64,000 nt of DNA from Cryptomeria japonica. Taxonomy: Eukaryota; Streptophyta; Pinopsida; Cupressales; Cupressaceae. The stretch lies in the NCBI RefSeq assembly GCF_030272615.1, contig NC_081405.1, forward strand, positions 647,032,920-647,096,919, written 5' to 3'. Positions 1-11,115 of this stretch are shown here, one piece after another (the first letter of the stretch is position 1; the number at the start of each line of letters is the position of its first letter). The notes beneath the pieces are model-generated. The model had not been told where the DNA came from. It saw only the letters and a list, made by a program, of their open reading frames with translations, and did no database searches. The translations under genes were made by a program, and so were the position numbers.

Positions 1-430
1 TGCGTATACTTGCTTATGATCCCTTCACCTGAATTTCGCCTCCCCTACAAATGAGAAAACCAACTCCCTTTTATACATGCCTTGGAAGATTAATTCATCT
101 CACCAAAGGTCGACATCAGGGAGATTTGGGATCCCTAAGTGCAGATAGGGCCGTGGGGACCTATCTTGGGGCCACCCTAAGAGGGTGGGATAGGGGCATC
201 ACGCCCCTGTCTTGCCCTATCTTAGGGCCCGGACAGGGTCCTGAGGCTATCTCAGGGCTCAAACAGGAAGGGGTCGATGGGGTGAACATGCATAAAGAGG
301 TCCTAGTCAGAAAGGAGGATGTCGTCGCCAAAGTGAGGACTTCGAATGTGGTTAAAATCGCAAGAGGCATAATTTTATGACACTACACAATGATTAATCA
401 AGGTTTGACTCACCCAAGTCTCCATTAGGA
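1..430. other. unassigned GC-richer segment, no gene recognised
   Basis: Open frames of 70-109 codons exist on both strands but overlap each other and resemble no family I know. The segment holds short GC-rich near-repeats (GGGGCATCACGCCCC is an almost perfect dyad; words like CTATCTTAGGGC and CTATCTCAGGGC recur). It could be the edge of a repeat that starts to the left of the window. Confidence 0.3.
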
Positions 431-524
431 TTCACTTATTATAACATGTATATGACATGTGGTAATTGGAGGTATGACCATATCTTCTATTAAATCCTAA
501 TTTTAAATTTGGCCTACATCCTGG

Positions 525-1000
525 GTGTATAGAATACTAAAGAAATTGCTATTTTACAGTCCTTCTCAAGTACCTCATGGTACTCCATCAAATCCATGCC
601 ATCCAATTTCCCTAAACTCAATCTCCACCATCCACTCTCCCATAATCTTGGAGCTTCCCATTTCAACCAATCCACCTCATCCACTTTTCCATCTCTCCTT
701 CCTTCAAGGGTCTCAAGAATCTTGGACCCTTGATTTCCCTTTTCAATCCTAGCTTTCCATTGCTCTCCCTCTCCAAAAATATATGAATTGGAGACCCTCC
801 TTAGCCATTGTGGAAGGACTTTGAATGCAACATTATGTTTTCACATTGAGCACTTATATCTAATTTTATAAAAATAATTATTAATTTAGGTAAATCCACT
901 TGAATTAATGCAAAAAGGAGGTTCAATATGGTATCATTGTGCGCCTATGTTATTTTTAAATATCTTTTAGGCCTTATCTTGAGTATTTTTTTATTGTGAT
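525..1000 (+). repeat. possible decayed LTR-like segment
   Basis: A TATA-like stretch (AAAATATATGAATTGGAG) follows text on fixed rules of composition seen also in the C-type LTRs of this window: a run resembling 'cccttgatt..ttcaatcct..ccattgc' just before the TATA box, and a later 'gcacttatatctaatttta' resembling C1. No second copy, primer site or target duplication is visible, so this is only a weak suggestion. Confidence 0.25.
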
Positions 1001-1019
1001 TTAGTAATTTATCTTATTT

Positions 1020-1740
1020 TAGGTCACTCATCTATAATCACTTTCACTTGCACACAAGTACAGTATTACCTTTCAACCCTTCCAAACTTGAACATTCCAA
1101 ACAATTGAAATCAACCATCTCATCCCAACCTTTAAAAGAATCAACAATTCCACATTAGCACTTAAACAAATTCAAAACCTACGCATCCTCTAAAAATATT
1201 AACCTTACATCACATCCAAAATAAACCTACAAAAATCTGTAATAATTACCTAAATATGTCTAAACCAACCAAAATCTACTCAAACATCAAAACACCCAAA
1301 TCTCAAAATACAACTCTCTATTGTTAAACCTGAAACAAATTTAGAGCTTCATCCCATCACCCCCAATATTGAAACTAAAATCCTATGAATAAAATAAATC
1401 CAAATCCTTGGAACACCATAAAATAAACCCAAAAATGCACCTCTCAAAAAGCATCAACTATGCTAAATCCAAATTGGAAACTTGTCATCTCATACAATAA
1501 ATAAAAAATATACAACCTCAACCTTAGCATCTAAATCAAGCAAACCTCCAACAAATCAACTACAAAGAAAACTAAAATCCGCCCTTGCATTTCCCCCATG
1601 TCAAGTTCAGAAGCCAAGAAACAAATGGATCAACCAACTTATACTCTTGGCATGCCATGATAACAATTAAATTAACTACTTATTACTAATTTATTCTCAC
1701 TTTAATTATTTATTTATATCTTCTTATTGTAGTATATCTA
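1020..1740. other. gene-free, very G-poor segment
   Basis: The plus strand is almost made of A, C and T only, with very few G. No gene, LTR border or tandem repeat is recognisable. Short open frames here are composition effects. Confidence 0.5.
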
Positions 1741-1754
1741 GTTCCCTTTTTCGT

Positions 1755-1790
1755 CTAATATGTATGTATATATGTGTGTGTGTATGTATC

Positions 1791-1821
<31 letters not shown>

Positions 1822-2009
1822 ATGTATATGTATATATGTATATGTATATATGCATATATGTATCTGTATCTGTATACACACACACATATATATGTATATA
1901 CACACACATATATATATATTTATATACACACATATATATATTTATATATACACACACATATATATATATACATATATACATATATATATATACATGTATA
2001 GACATATGA

Positions 2010-2043
<34 letters not shown>

Positions 2044-2127
2044 GTATATATGTATAGATACATATATATGTATATATACATATACATACATATATATGTA
2101 TACACACACACACACACACACACACAT
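1755..2127. repeat. compound TA/TG/CA microsatellite
   Basis: Alternating purine-pyrimidine DNA: TATG and TATATG units, then CACA/TATA blocks, ending in a (CA)12-type run. Tyr/Ile/Cys/Val-rich open frames in all frames here are by-products of the repeat. A similar compound microsatellite lies at 28084-28323 in the opposite relative order. Confidence 0.95.
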
Positions 2128-2140
2128 ATATGGGAGAGTG

Positions 2141-2350
2141 CACCAAAAAGGTGCCAAATATTTTTTTGGCCCCCATCAAGCCCTTTGATGTACACCAAAT
2201 AAGGCGTGAGCCCTATTTGGCGCACGCCAAATAGGCTTGGCGTGCTGAACCTAAGGTTTGAGCACACCAAATAGGACACACACCAAATAAGGCGAGTGCC
2301 AAATTTGGAGTGTGTCAAATGCATTTGCATTTTGACAAGTGCATTTTCAA
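2141..2350. repeat. cluster of CCAAATAAGGCG-like words (left)
   Basis: Short words such as CACCAAATAAGGCG, GCCAAATAGG and GTGCCAAAT recur about eight times in both orientations. A sister cluster at 12620-12740 carries the same words. The two clusters flank the GA/CT palindrome at roughly symmetric places. Confidence 0.6.
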
Positions 2351-2430
2351 TTTGGAAATTGCAATTCATCCTTCTCTTCCAGCTTCTTTGTCTTTGAATA
2401 TATATATAAGATATAAGATGTAAGTATATT

Positions 2431-2590
2431 ATATTTTATGTATATATTGTGAGGATGTTTGAGAGTGGTTCGAGATCTCTAGGAGTTATAATAAAGATTA
2501 TAGTTTCTAGAGTATTCATATAAATTTAAGACTGTCAAATTTTAGTAATCAACATGCTTGTATCAACATTCTCTCTCTTGTCTCTCTTGT
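2431..2590 (+). repeat. left arm of long inverted repeat around the GA/CT tract
   Basis: The reverse complement of this stretch aligns over its whole length with 12520-12470 followed by 11115-10995, the right arm being split by solo LTR G. Shared words include TTTGAGAGTGGTTC, TAGAGTATTC, ATAAATTT and CAAATTTTAGTAAT. I estimate 80-85% identity by eye. It leads inward into CT-rich sequence on the plus strand. Confidence 0.8.
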
Positions 2591-3425
2591 CTCTTTCCCT
2601 ATATTCCTCCCCCCCCTCTCTCTCTCTCTCTCTCTCAAGTATCTACCTCTCTTTCCCTCCCTCCCACTCTTTCACTTAGGATTTCTCTCCCTCTAGTCTC
2701 TCCCTCAACCCCTACTTTCCTCCCTCTCTCTCTTTCTCACTCTCTCCCTCCATCCTTCTCTTCACCTCTCTCTCTATCTCCCTCTCCGTGGTTGATGGAA
2801 ATAAAGGCAAATACTAGGGAGAGAGAGAGAGAGAGAGAGAGAGTCGAATTGAAAGAGAAAGGGAGGGAGGAAGGAATAGGTTGAGGGAGAGACCTAAGAG
2901 AGAGAGATAAAGAGAGAGAGAGAGAGAGATGAATTAGGAGAGATGGAGGGAGGAAGGGATGGGAAGAGAGGGAGATATCTAAGGGAGAGAGAGATTAAAT
3001 GAGAGAGGGAGTGAGGGGTTGAGGAAAAGAGAGAGCCCAAGTGAGAGAAATAGAGGGAGGGAGGTAGGGGTTGATGAAAAAAGAGGGAGACACCTAAGAG
3101 AGAGAGTGAGAGAGAGATAGAAAGGAAAGTGGTTTGATGAAAAGAGAGGGAGAGACCAAAGAGAGAGAGGGGGGAGGAATGTAGGGGTTGAAGGGGAGAG
3201 AGAGAGATAGAGAGAGAGGAATGGGCTGAGGGAGAGACTTGAGAGAGAGGGAGACCAATTGAGAGAGATGAAGGTAGGAAGGGAGCCCAAATTAATACAA
3301 AGAGGGATATACTAGGGTGAGAGCCTAAGTGAGAGAGGGGGAAAGAGAGAGAGGGGAAGGTAGGGGTTGAGAAAAAGAGAGAGAGAGATAGCCCTACCTT
3401 CCTCCCTCCCCCTCTCTCTCCCCCT
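2570..3425. repeat. CT- then GA-rich low-complexity tract (left part)
   Basis: Pyrimidine-rich on the plus strand to about 2810, purine-rich from about 2820 to 3390, then pyrimidine-rich again. It is a degenerate minisatellite of GAGAGA blocks separated by words such as CTTGAGAGAG, CCTAAGAGAG and AGGTAGGGGTTGA. The Ser/Leu/Pro-rich and Arg/Glu-rich open frames inside it are not genes. Confidence 0.9.
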
Positions 3426-3801
3426 TGTTAGAGTATTCGGGTATTTACTTGATTAATTAAACAATATTTTTTTAATTATTTAAGTTCCCTTTATCTCTTT
3501 TACACTTAAGCTAACTTTAGGTGCATAATAATTAATTCTTTTATTAATTATTATGTGCAAACCTAGGTTTTCCCTTTTAGGGCTTCTTGACCTATTAAAG
3601 GTTAAGTTCTTTCTTTTCTTTGTAACAAGAAGAAGGATTATTACATTACACATTTTGTGAATATTGAGCTCTCTTTTTGAGCATATTTTCTATGTATGTC
3701 TTTCTTCTGTGATTTGCTTCCTTGCTTCTCCTTTTAACAAGTTTCTCAGCTTGTAGAGATCATTTGGGCTCTTGTGGTGTTGTATTTTATCAACTCCAAT
3801 A
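3426..3801 (+). repeat. element H, 5' LTR
   Basis: 376 bp, beginning TGTTAGAGTATTCGG and ending CAACTCCAATA. The first 245 bases match the 3' LTR with one substitution; the last 130 bases carry about 15 substitutions. Confidence 0.92.
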
Positions 3802-3816
3802 TGGTATCAAAGGTTC
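3802..3816 (+). other. element H primer binding site
   Basis: TGGTATCAAAGGTTC starts one base after the LTR. It matches the plant initiator-Met tRNA 3' end complement (TGGTATCAGAGC) with small changes. Confidence 0.85.
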
Positions 3817-5856
3817 AGATCTACAGCTATCTGTTCTTGTTTTGAGAATTTTTGCATTAGAAGCAGATCTAGGTTTTCAGTAAGTTTTTTATGCACCTAG
3901 GGATAGGATTTTTTTCTGAGCACTTTGGGCCTAAACAAACCTCACCATTGTGCTCAGAAGGCCCCAAAACCCCTATGGTCATATAAAATTTGACCTATTT
4001 TGGTTCCTGAGCCTCTGGGAGTTTTTTTCTCCAGATCCAGGCGTTACGACCCTAGCACGCAGTTCAAGAAAAAAATTCCAAATTGTTTTTTTGCCTTTTT
4101 ACGGCATGCAGACCTGATTTTGACTTTTTGAAAAAAATTAAATAAAATAAAAAAATTGTAAAAAAGGCAAGTTTTTTTTTAATTTTTTTTTTTTGGGGGG
4201 GTTTTGGGATTACGCAAGGTACTGCTGCTGACAGTCTAGCCATCGTACGGTGACCGGACCTATCAGTCCAGACCCTTGCCAGCCCTGGCCTCTGGCCCCT
4301 CACCGGCCCTGTCTTCCAGCCCCCACCGACCCTCAGCTCCCGCCAGTCTGGCCCCTGCCGGCTTCACCCTGCGCACCCGACCGCCACTTCTCGGCAGCCC
4401 CGCCTTCTCGGCCCTCCACTCGTAGCTCACTGTCGGTCTGCTTGCGCCGCCTGCCTCCTCAGTCAGCCTTGCCCCGCTCCGCCCTGCCGCCACCATAGCT
4501 CCCCGTTGCCTCCCTGTCAGAGCTCCCCACTGCCACAGCTCCCCGTCGGTGTCGCCGGCCCCTGCTACTGCGCCGTCGGCAACCACCCAGACACAGCCGC
4601 TCAGCCACTAGGGAACCACTAGCCCGCCATCAGTGCACCGCTCACTGGCCACCTCTGCCCGAACAGCCACCAGACTACCCCTTCCTCTTGTTTTGAAGGG
4701 GGGTTTGGTTTTTTGGGCATATGGAGTTGTTTTTCTGAAAATGAATAGGCGTCGGAAAGCTGGTTCTGAGCCGAACCTTGTCATGTTGGTAATTTTTTCC
4801 AATTTTTCTGTTTGACTGTGTTTTTTTTCCAGTCAAAGTGGGGTCTCTTTTTTGCACTCGAGGAGATGTAAAATGAGCATCCAAACTCCGTTTTTCAAAA
4901 AAAAAAAAAATTTCGAAAGCATGTGATGTGTACTTTCTAGCCATATGAGTTTTATTTCTAGATTATGCTCCATGCATATTTTATTCAATTTTTTGCTTTT
5001 CAGCACTCTGGTGGATATCTTGGTTGTTTCAGGTCCTGGGATCTCTTCTCTGAGTAGAATGTCTCAGTTGTTTTGGTTCTCCTTTTCCAATCTTCTTATC
5101 ATTGTAGCATTGTATTTATGCAAACTAACTGAGATAAAGTGCCATCATGCATCATTTACTTGGGATCTTGCACAACTTGTGCCTTATTGTACATGCACTA
5201 TCTATAAAGTGTCATGAGGGTGTTGATGTTTCCATGTTGTTTGCCATCTTCATTTGTCCAGTGAGTGTTCCTTCCACAAAATTCACCTCATGCTATGTGT
5301 CAAGTGAGTGTTCCTTCCAAGACACCATGTACTGTCTGTGCACCTTTGACGTTCCTGGTTCTTCGTCATGCAGTTCTTCTTGGCCGTTCTTTTCAGTGTT
5401 ACTATCCCTCTCCCTCTTCAACATTATGTGGAGGTTTGTCCTCTTGGTTCTAATGCTTCCGTGGTTCGATTGATCAGCTCTTCAATCTTTGGTGTTTTTA
5501 TGCCATCTGTATCTTCGATTTCAATTGTTTGCCTTGTTTGCCTTCTGATTCGAGTAGTGTCATTTGAGGGCACTCATACAAATTACAATATTCTCTACCT
5601 AGTCATGTTCTTTTTCAGTGGAGGTTCTTCAGCTCAACAGTTATTCTTCGACAAAGTTTGTAGGTTCTTCATGCTTTAGTGGTGTTATTTTCCATCTCTT
5701 TTTGGAGTAGAGTTTTGTTCCCACGTGGTTTTCTCTATTTCTCCAGTTCATAGAGATTTCATTGTATTTGGGTACTTGATCAGGCCTTGTTGCCAAGACC
5801 CATCTTTCCTGCTTTCAGTAGCTATTCTAGGTTTTAGCTTCTCCCCAAGTCTAGCT
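3817..5856. other. element H interior, no coding capacity seen
   Basis: Contains a C-rich, proline-coding-looking block at about 4240-4680, T-rich runs and ordinary AT-rich DNA. The longest open frames are about 107 codons, overlap on both strands and show no Gag, protease, integrase or reverse transcriptase motif. The origin of the C-rich block is unknown to me. Confidence 0.75.
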
Positions 5857-5866
5857 TAAGGGGGGG
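5857..5866 (+). other. element H polypurine tract
   Basis: TAAGGGGGG abuts the 3' LTR start, the expected place for plus-strand DNA priming. Confidence 0.85.
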
Positions 5867-6244
5867 TGTTAGAGTATTCGGGTATTTACTTGATTAATTA
5901 AACAATATTTATTTAATTATTTAAGTTCCCTTTATCTCTTTTACACTTAAGCTAACTTTAGGTGCATAATAATTAATTCTTTTATTAATTATTATGTGCA
6001 AACCTAGGTTTTCCCTTTTAGGGCTTCTTGACCTATTAAAGGTTAAGTTCTTTCTTTTCTTTGTAACAAGAAGAAGGATTATTACATTACACATTTTGTG
6101 AATATTGAGCTCTCTCTTTTTGAGCATATTTTATGTGTATTTCTTTCTTCTATGATTTGGTTCCTTGCTTCTCCTTGTAACAGGTTTTTTAGCGTGCACA
6201 TATCATTTGGGCTCCTGTGGTGTTGTATTTTCTCAACTCCAATA
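5867..6244 (+). repeat. element H, 3' LTR
   Basis: 378 bp, TGTTAGAG..CTCCAATA. Followed by CCCCT, the target duplication. Confidence 0.92.
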
Positions 6245-6993
6245 CCCCTCTCCCTACCTCAACCCCTCCCTTCATCCATCTCTATCACTTCAACTCTCTC
6301 TCTCAACCCCTCCCTTCCTCCCTCCCTTTCTCTCAGATGGGCTCTCTCTATCTCTAGTATCTTCTTCTCTTTCTATCAGCCTCTCTCTCTCTCTCTCTCT
6401 ACCCTTCCCTTCCTCCCCCCTCTCTCCCACACTTGGGCTCTCTCTCTGGTCTCTTACTCATTCTCCATCCCTTCCTCCCTCTCACTTAGGCTCTATCTCT
6501 CTCTCTCTTAGGTCTCTCTCTCTCTCTCTTAGGTTAGGATTGGGAAGGAGAGAGGGAGAGACACTTGAGAGAGAAAGAAAGAGTGTTAGAGGGAAAGAGA
6601 GAGAATAGAGAGAAAGAGATATAGAGGGAGAGAGGGAAAGAATGAGAGAGAGAGACACTTGAGAGAGGGGGAGAGAGATAGAGAGGGAGGGGGGAGGGAA
6701 ATAATGGGAAGGAGATAGGGAGAGGGAAGAGAAAGGATGGAGGAGGGAGGAAAAATAGAGAGAATAGGAAAGAGAGATACCTAAGAGAGAGAGAAGGGGG
6801 GAGGGAGAGAGGGAGAGAATGGGAGAGAGAGAGATACACAAGAGAAAGGGAGAGAGAGATATAGATAGAGGGTGAGAGGGAGAGATAACTGAAAAAGAAA
6901 GAGAAAGTGAATTGGAGGGAGAGAGGGAAAGAGAGAGAGACAACTGAGAAAATAAGAAAGGGAGGGGCAAGGAGAGAATGAAAGAGAGAGACA

Positions 6994-7036
<43 letters not shown>

Positions 7037-7129
7037 AGAATGGAACTAATGGGAGAGAGATACACCTAAGAGAGAGGGAGAGACACCTGAGAGAGAGAGA
7101 GACACCTGAGAGAGAGAGAGGAATGGCAT

Positions 7130-8070
7130 GAGGGAGAGAGAGGGTTGATGGAAAGAGAGGGAGAGACATGAGAGAGAGGGATACCAATTGAGAGAGATGG
7201 AGGTAGGAAGGGAGCCCAAATTAATGCAAAGAGGGATATACTAGGAAGAGAGCCTAAGTGAGAGAGGGGAAGGTAGGGGTTGTGAAAAAGAGAGGAAGAT
7301 ACTTGAGAGAGAGATAGCCCTACCTTCCTCCCTCCATCTCTCTCACTTGAGATCTCTCTCTCCCCCTCTCCCTCCCTCAACCCGTCCATTCCTCCATATA
7401 TCTCACTTCAACTCTCTCTCTCAACTCCTCAATTCCTCACTCCTTTTCTTTCACATGGGCTCTCTCTATCTCTAGTCTCTTCTTCTCTTTCCATCAACCT
7501 CTCTCTCTCTCTCTACCCTTCCCTTCCTCCCCCCTCTTTGTCACTTGGGCTCTCTCTCTAGTCTCTTACTCATTTTCCATCCCTCCCTCCCTCTCACTTA
7601 GGCTCTATCTCTCTATCTTAGGTCTCTCTCTCTTAGGTTAGGCTTGGGAGGGAGAGAGAAGAGAGAGGATGGAGGGAGAGAGGGAAAGAGAGGGAGAGAT
7701 ACTTGAGAGAGAAAGAGAAAGGGAATAGGAGAGAGAAAGAAAGTGTTAGAGGGAAAGAGAGAGAGAATCAAGAGGGAAAGGGAGAGAGGGGGAGAGAGAG
7801 ATAGAGAGGGAGGAAAAATAGAGAGAATAGGAAAGAGAGATACCTAAGAGAGAGAAGGGAGAGAGGGAGAGATGGAGAGAATGGGAGAGAGAGAGAGAGA
7901 GACATGAGAGAAGGGGAGAGAGATATAGATAGACTCAGGTGAGATAGAGAGATAATTTACATAGAAAGAGAGTTGGAGGGAGAGAGGGAAAGAGAGAGAC
8001 AACTGAGAAAATGAGAAAGGGAGGGGTAGGGAGAGAATGGAAAAGAGAAACCAGAGAGAGAGAGGGAGAG
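7130..8070. repeat. second copy of a tandemly duplicated 1.1-kb unit
   Basis: This block repeats the order of words found at about 3140-3425 plus 6245-7020, once element H is removed. Landmarks: the 'ggagcccaaattaatgcaaagagggatatactagg' region at 7210 against 3283, the CT block 7380-7640 against 6252-6540, and the 'ttggagggagagaggg..caactgagaaaat' region at 7970 against 6913. The period is about 1.06-1.12 kb. Confidence 0.8.
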
Positions 8071-8238
8071 AGAGAGAGGGAAAAATATTTAGAGGAAAAG
8101 AGATAGAGACTTGAGGGAAAAAGAGAATTAAAGGAAAAGAGAGAGACTTGAGAGAGAAAGAGTAAGGGAGGGGGAAGGAGAGAATACACAAAATGGGATA
8201 GAGAGAGATATTTGAGAGAGAAAGAGAAAGGGAGGGAG

Positions 8239-8319
<81 letters not shown>

Positions 8320-8549
8320 AGATAGGAGGAGAGAGAGACACATGAGATAGGAGGAGAGAGAGAGATAGAAAGAGAGGGTGAGAGAGAGAAGAGGACTAGG
8401 AGGGAGAGAGGGAAATAGAGAGAGACTATAGAGAGAAAGAGAGTGAGACTTTAGAGAGAAAGAGAGTTAAAGGGAAAGAGGGAGATACTTGAGAGAGAAA
8501 GAGAAAGGGAGGGAGAGGGACATAATGGATAGAATGGGACAAAGACACT

Positions 8550-8590
<41 letters not shown>

Positions 8591-8816
8591 CAATGTGTGT
8601 GGTAGATAGATAGATAAAGAGAGAGGGTGAGAGATATAGAGATACCTAAGAGGTGGATGGAGGGATTGTGTGTGTGAGAGAGAGACTTGAGAGAAAAAGG
8701 GAGAAGGAGAGAGAGAATGGACAGAATGCGACATAGAAATTTGAGAGAGAGAGAGGGAAATAGAGGAAGAGAGACATATAGAGAGACTTGAGAGGGAAAG
8801 GGAGAGGGAGAGAGGG

Positions 8817-8889
<73 letters not shown>

Positions 8890-9572
8890 GGAGGGTGAGA
8901 GGGAAATAATGAGATAGAGACACTTGAGAGAGGGGGGAGAGAAATAGGGAGTGGGGGAGATATAGAGAGACTTGAGAGGTGGATTTAGAAATTGTGTGAG
9001 AGAGAGAGAGTTGAGAGAGAGAGAGAGATAGAGAGAGGCAAAGGGAGGGGGAAGGGGAGGGAGACAGAGAAAGAGAGACATAGGGAGAGACTTGAGAGGG
9101 AAAGAGGGAAATAGAGAGAGAGAGAGAGGGAAGGAGAGAGAGATATTTTAGAGAGAAAGAGAGTTAGAGGCAAAGAGAGAGAGATGTGAGAGAGAAAGAG
9201 AAAGGGAGGTGGAGGGAGAGAATGAACAAAATGGGATAGAGACACCTAAGAGAGAGATAGAGGCAAAGGGAGGGAGAAGGGTAGAGAGAGAGGGAAAGAG
9301 AGAGGGAGAGAGGGGGAAAGGGAGGGGGAAGGTGAGGAAGAGAGGGAAAGAGAGAAAGAGAGAGATAGAGAGAGACTTAAGAGGGAAAGAGGGAAAGAGA
9401 GATGGTGAGAGGGAGAGAGGGAAAAAGGGAAAGAGAGGGAGAGTGAGAGAGACTTGAGAGATAAATAGAAAGGGATGGGGAGGGAAAGAATGGGATAGAG
9501 ACACTTGAGAGAGGGGGACAAAGAGAGAGATGGAGTGGGAGAGATATAGAGAGATATGAGAGGTGGATGAAG

Positions 9573-9575
<3 letters not shown>

Positions 9576-9616
<41 letters not shown>
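9576..9616. repeat. (TG)n microsatellite inside the GA tract
   Basis: A pure TG run of about 20 units directly followed by a (GA)n run of about 26 units. Confidence 0.95.
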
Positions 9617-9671
<55 letters not shown>

Positions 9672-9901
9672 AAGAGGGAAAGAGAGAGAGAATTGAGAGA
9701 CAAAGCGAGTTAGAGGCTAAGAGAGAGATGTGAGAGAGAAATAAAAAGGGAGGGGGAAGGAGAGAATGGACAAAATGGGACAGAGACACCCGAGAGAGAG
9801 GGAGATGGGGAGGAAGAGAGGGAAAGAATGTGATAGAGACACCTGAGAGAGGGGGAGAGAGAGGGAGTGGGGGAGATATAGAGAGACCTGAGAGGTGGAT
9901 G

Positions 9902-9979
<78 letters not shown>

Positions 9980-10994
9980 GAGAGATACCTAAGAGGTAGA
10001 GGGATGGATGATGAGAGAGAGAGTGAGAGATAGAGAGAGCTTGAGTGAGAGGGAGGAAGGGATGGAAGGGTAGTAAGAGACTAGAGAGGGGTGAAGATAG
10101 GGAAAGAGGGAGAGAGGGAGAAGGAGAGATGATGATGAGGAAGGGAGAGAGGGAGGGGGGGAGAGAGAGAGAGAATGGTAGAGAGATACACTTGAGAGAG
10201 GAGGAGAGTGAGATAGAGAGATAAAGGCTAAGAGGGAGAGATACAAGAGATAAAGAATGGGAGAGAAAGAGAGATGGAAATAGAATTAGAGAGAGAATGG
10301 GAGGGAGAGAGGGAAAGAGTGTTAGAAGGAAAGTGAAAGACTTAAAGAAAAAGAGAAATTTAGGGGAGGGAGAGGTAGAGAATGGGAGAAAGGTACACTC
10401 GAGAGAGGAGGAGAGTGAGATAGAGAGATATAGGCTACAAGGGAGGGCAACTTAAAAGAAAAAGAATGAGAGAGAAAGAGAGAGGGAAAGAGAGTTAGAG
10501 AGAGAAATAGAGAGAGGAAGAGAGGGAATGAGATGAATAGAGGGAATATAAATTTAGAGGGAAAGGGAGAAAGAATGGAAGAGAGAGACACTTGAGAGAG
10601 GAGAGAGAGATAGAGAGATAAAGGCTGAGGAAGAGAGACTTGAGAGAGAGGGAGAGAGACTTGAGAGAAAGAGAGGGAGCAGGACGGAGAGAGAGAAAGA
10701 GAGATAGAGGGAAAGAAAGAGAGACTTGAGAGAGGAAGGGAAGGGGAGGAGGAGGGAGAGGGAGATAATGGGAGAGAGAGAAACCCAAGAGAGGGGGAGA
10801 GAGTGAGAGATAGAGATACTTGAGAGAGGGAGAGAAAGAGAGATATCAAATGAAAGAGGGAAAGAGAGGGATAGACCAAAGAGAGAGTGGGCAAGGGAGA
10901 TGGGAAAGAGAGGGAGAGATACCTGAGAGGGAAGGAAGTAGAGAGGGAGAGACCTAAGAGAGAGAGGGGAAAGGGTTAGGAAGAGAGAAGGGGA

Positions 10995-11115
10995 ATGCAT
11001 GAAAGAGACCAAAGAGATAATGCTGATATGAGCATGCTAATTACTAAAATTTGCCTATCTGAAATTTATACGAATACTCTAAAAACTAGAATTTACATTA
11101 TAGCTCCTGGAGATC
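10995..11115 (-). repeat. right arm of the long inverted repeat, inner part
   Basis: Reverse complement of about 2475-2590 (words ATTACTAAAATTTG, AAATTTATACGAATACTCTA, AGCTCCTGGAGATC). It is cut at the AGATC target of solo LTR G and resumes at 12470. Confidence 0.8.

Larger units (their letters stand above)
3426..6244 (+). mobile_element. element H: non-coding copia-like LTR retrotransposon
   Basis: Complete element of 2,819 bp with two LTRs of about 377 bp, an initiator-Met-type primer site directly after the left LTR and a polypurine tract (TTAAGGGGGG) directly before the right LTR. A 5-bp target duplication CCCCT lies at 3421-3425 and 6245-6249. The 2.07-kb interior has no gag or pol; the sequence before the polypurine tract (CCCCAAGTCTAGCTTAAGG) resembles the usual 3' end of Ty1-copia elements. 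LTR termini are TG..TA rather than TG..CA. It is a non-autonomous derivative sitting inside the GA/CT tract. Confidence 0.9.
6245..11000. repeat. GA/CT-rich degenerate minisatellite (right part)
   Basis: Strand composition switches in blocks: plus-strand CT-rich 6245-6535, GA-rich 6540-7318, CT-rich 7319-7640, GA-rich 7640-11000. GA runs are punctuated by recurring short words (GACACTTGAGAGAG, GATACCTAAGAGAG, GGTGGATGGAGGG). Nearly pure (GA)n runs occur at about 8240-8315, 8826-8885, 9616-9667 and 9908-9971. Long Ser/Leu frames on the minus strand are artefacts of CTCTCT. Confidence 0.95.

Noticed and set aside
161-380. Two opposed frames at the left edge as a possible host exon
   Set aside because: No recognisable protein, no splice-supported continuation, and the DNA has internal near-repeats.
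1724-2370. Open frames of 60-150 codons rich in Tyr, Ile, Cys, Val and Thr on both strands
   Set aside because: They are translations of the TA/CA/TG microsatellite in every frame. The same applies at 28020-28350.
4250-4586. Proline/alanine-rich frames in element H
   Set aside because: Overlapping open frames on both strands, no Gag or other motif; explained by the C-rich block.
6482-11012. Many frames of 80-217 codons rich in Ser, Leu and Pro
   Set aside because: CTCTCT codes Ser-Leu in all frames; overlapping frames on one strand with no domain show these are composition artefacts.
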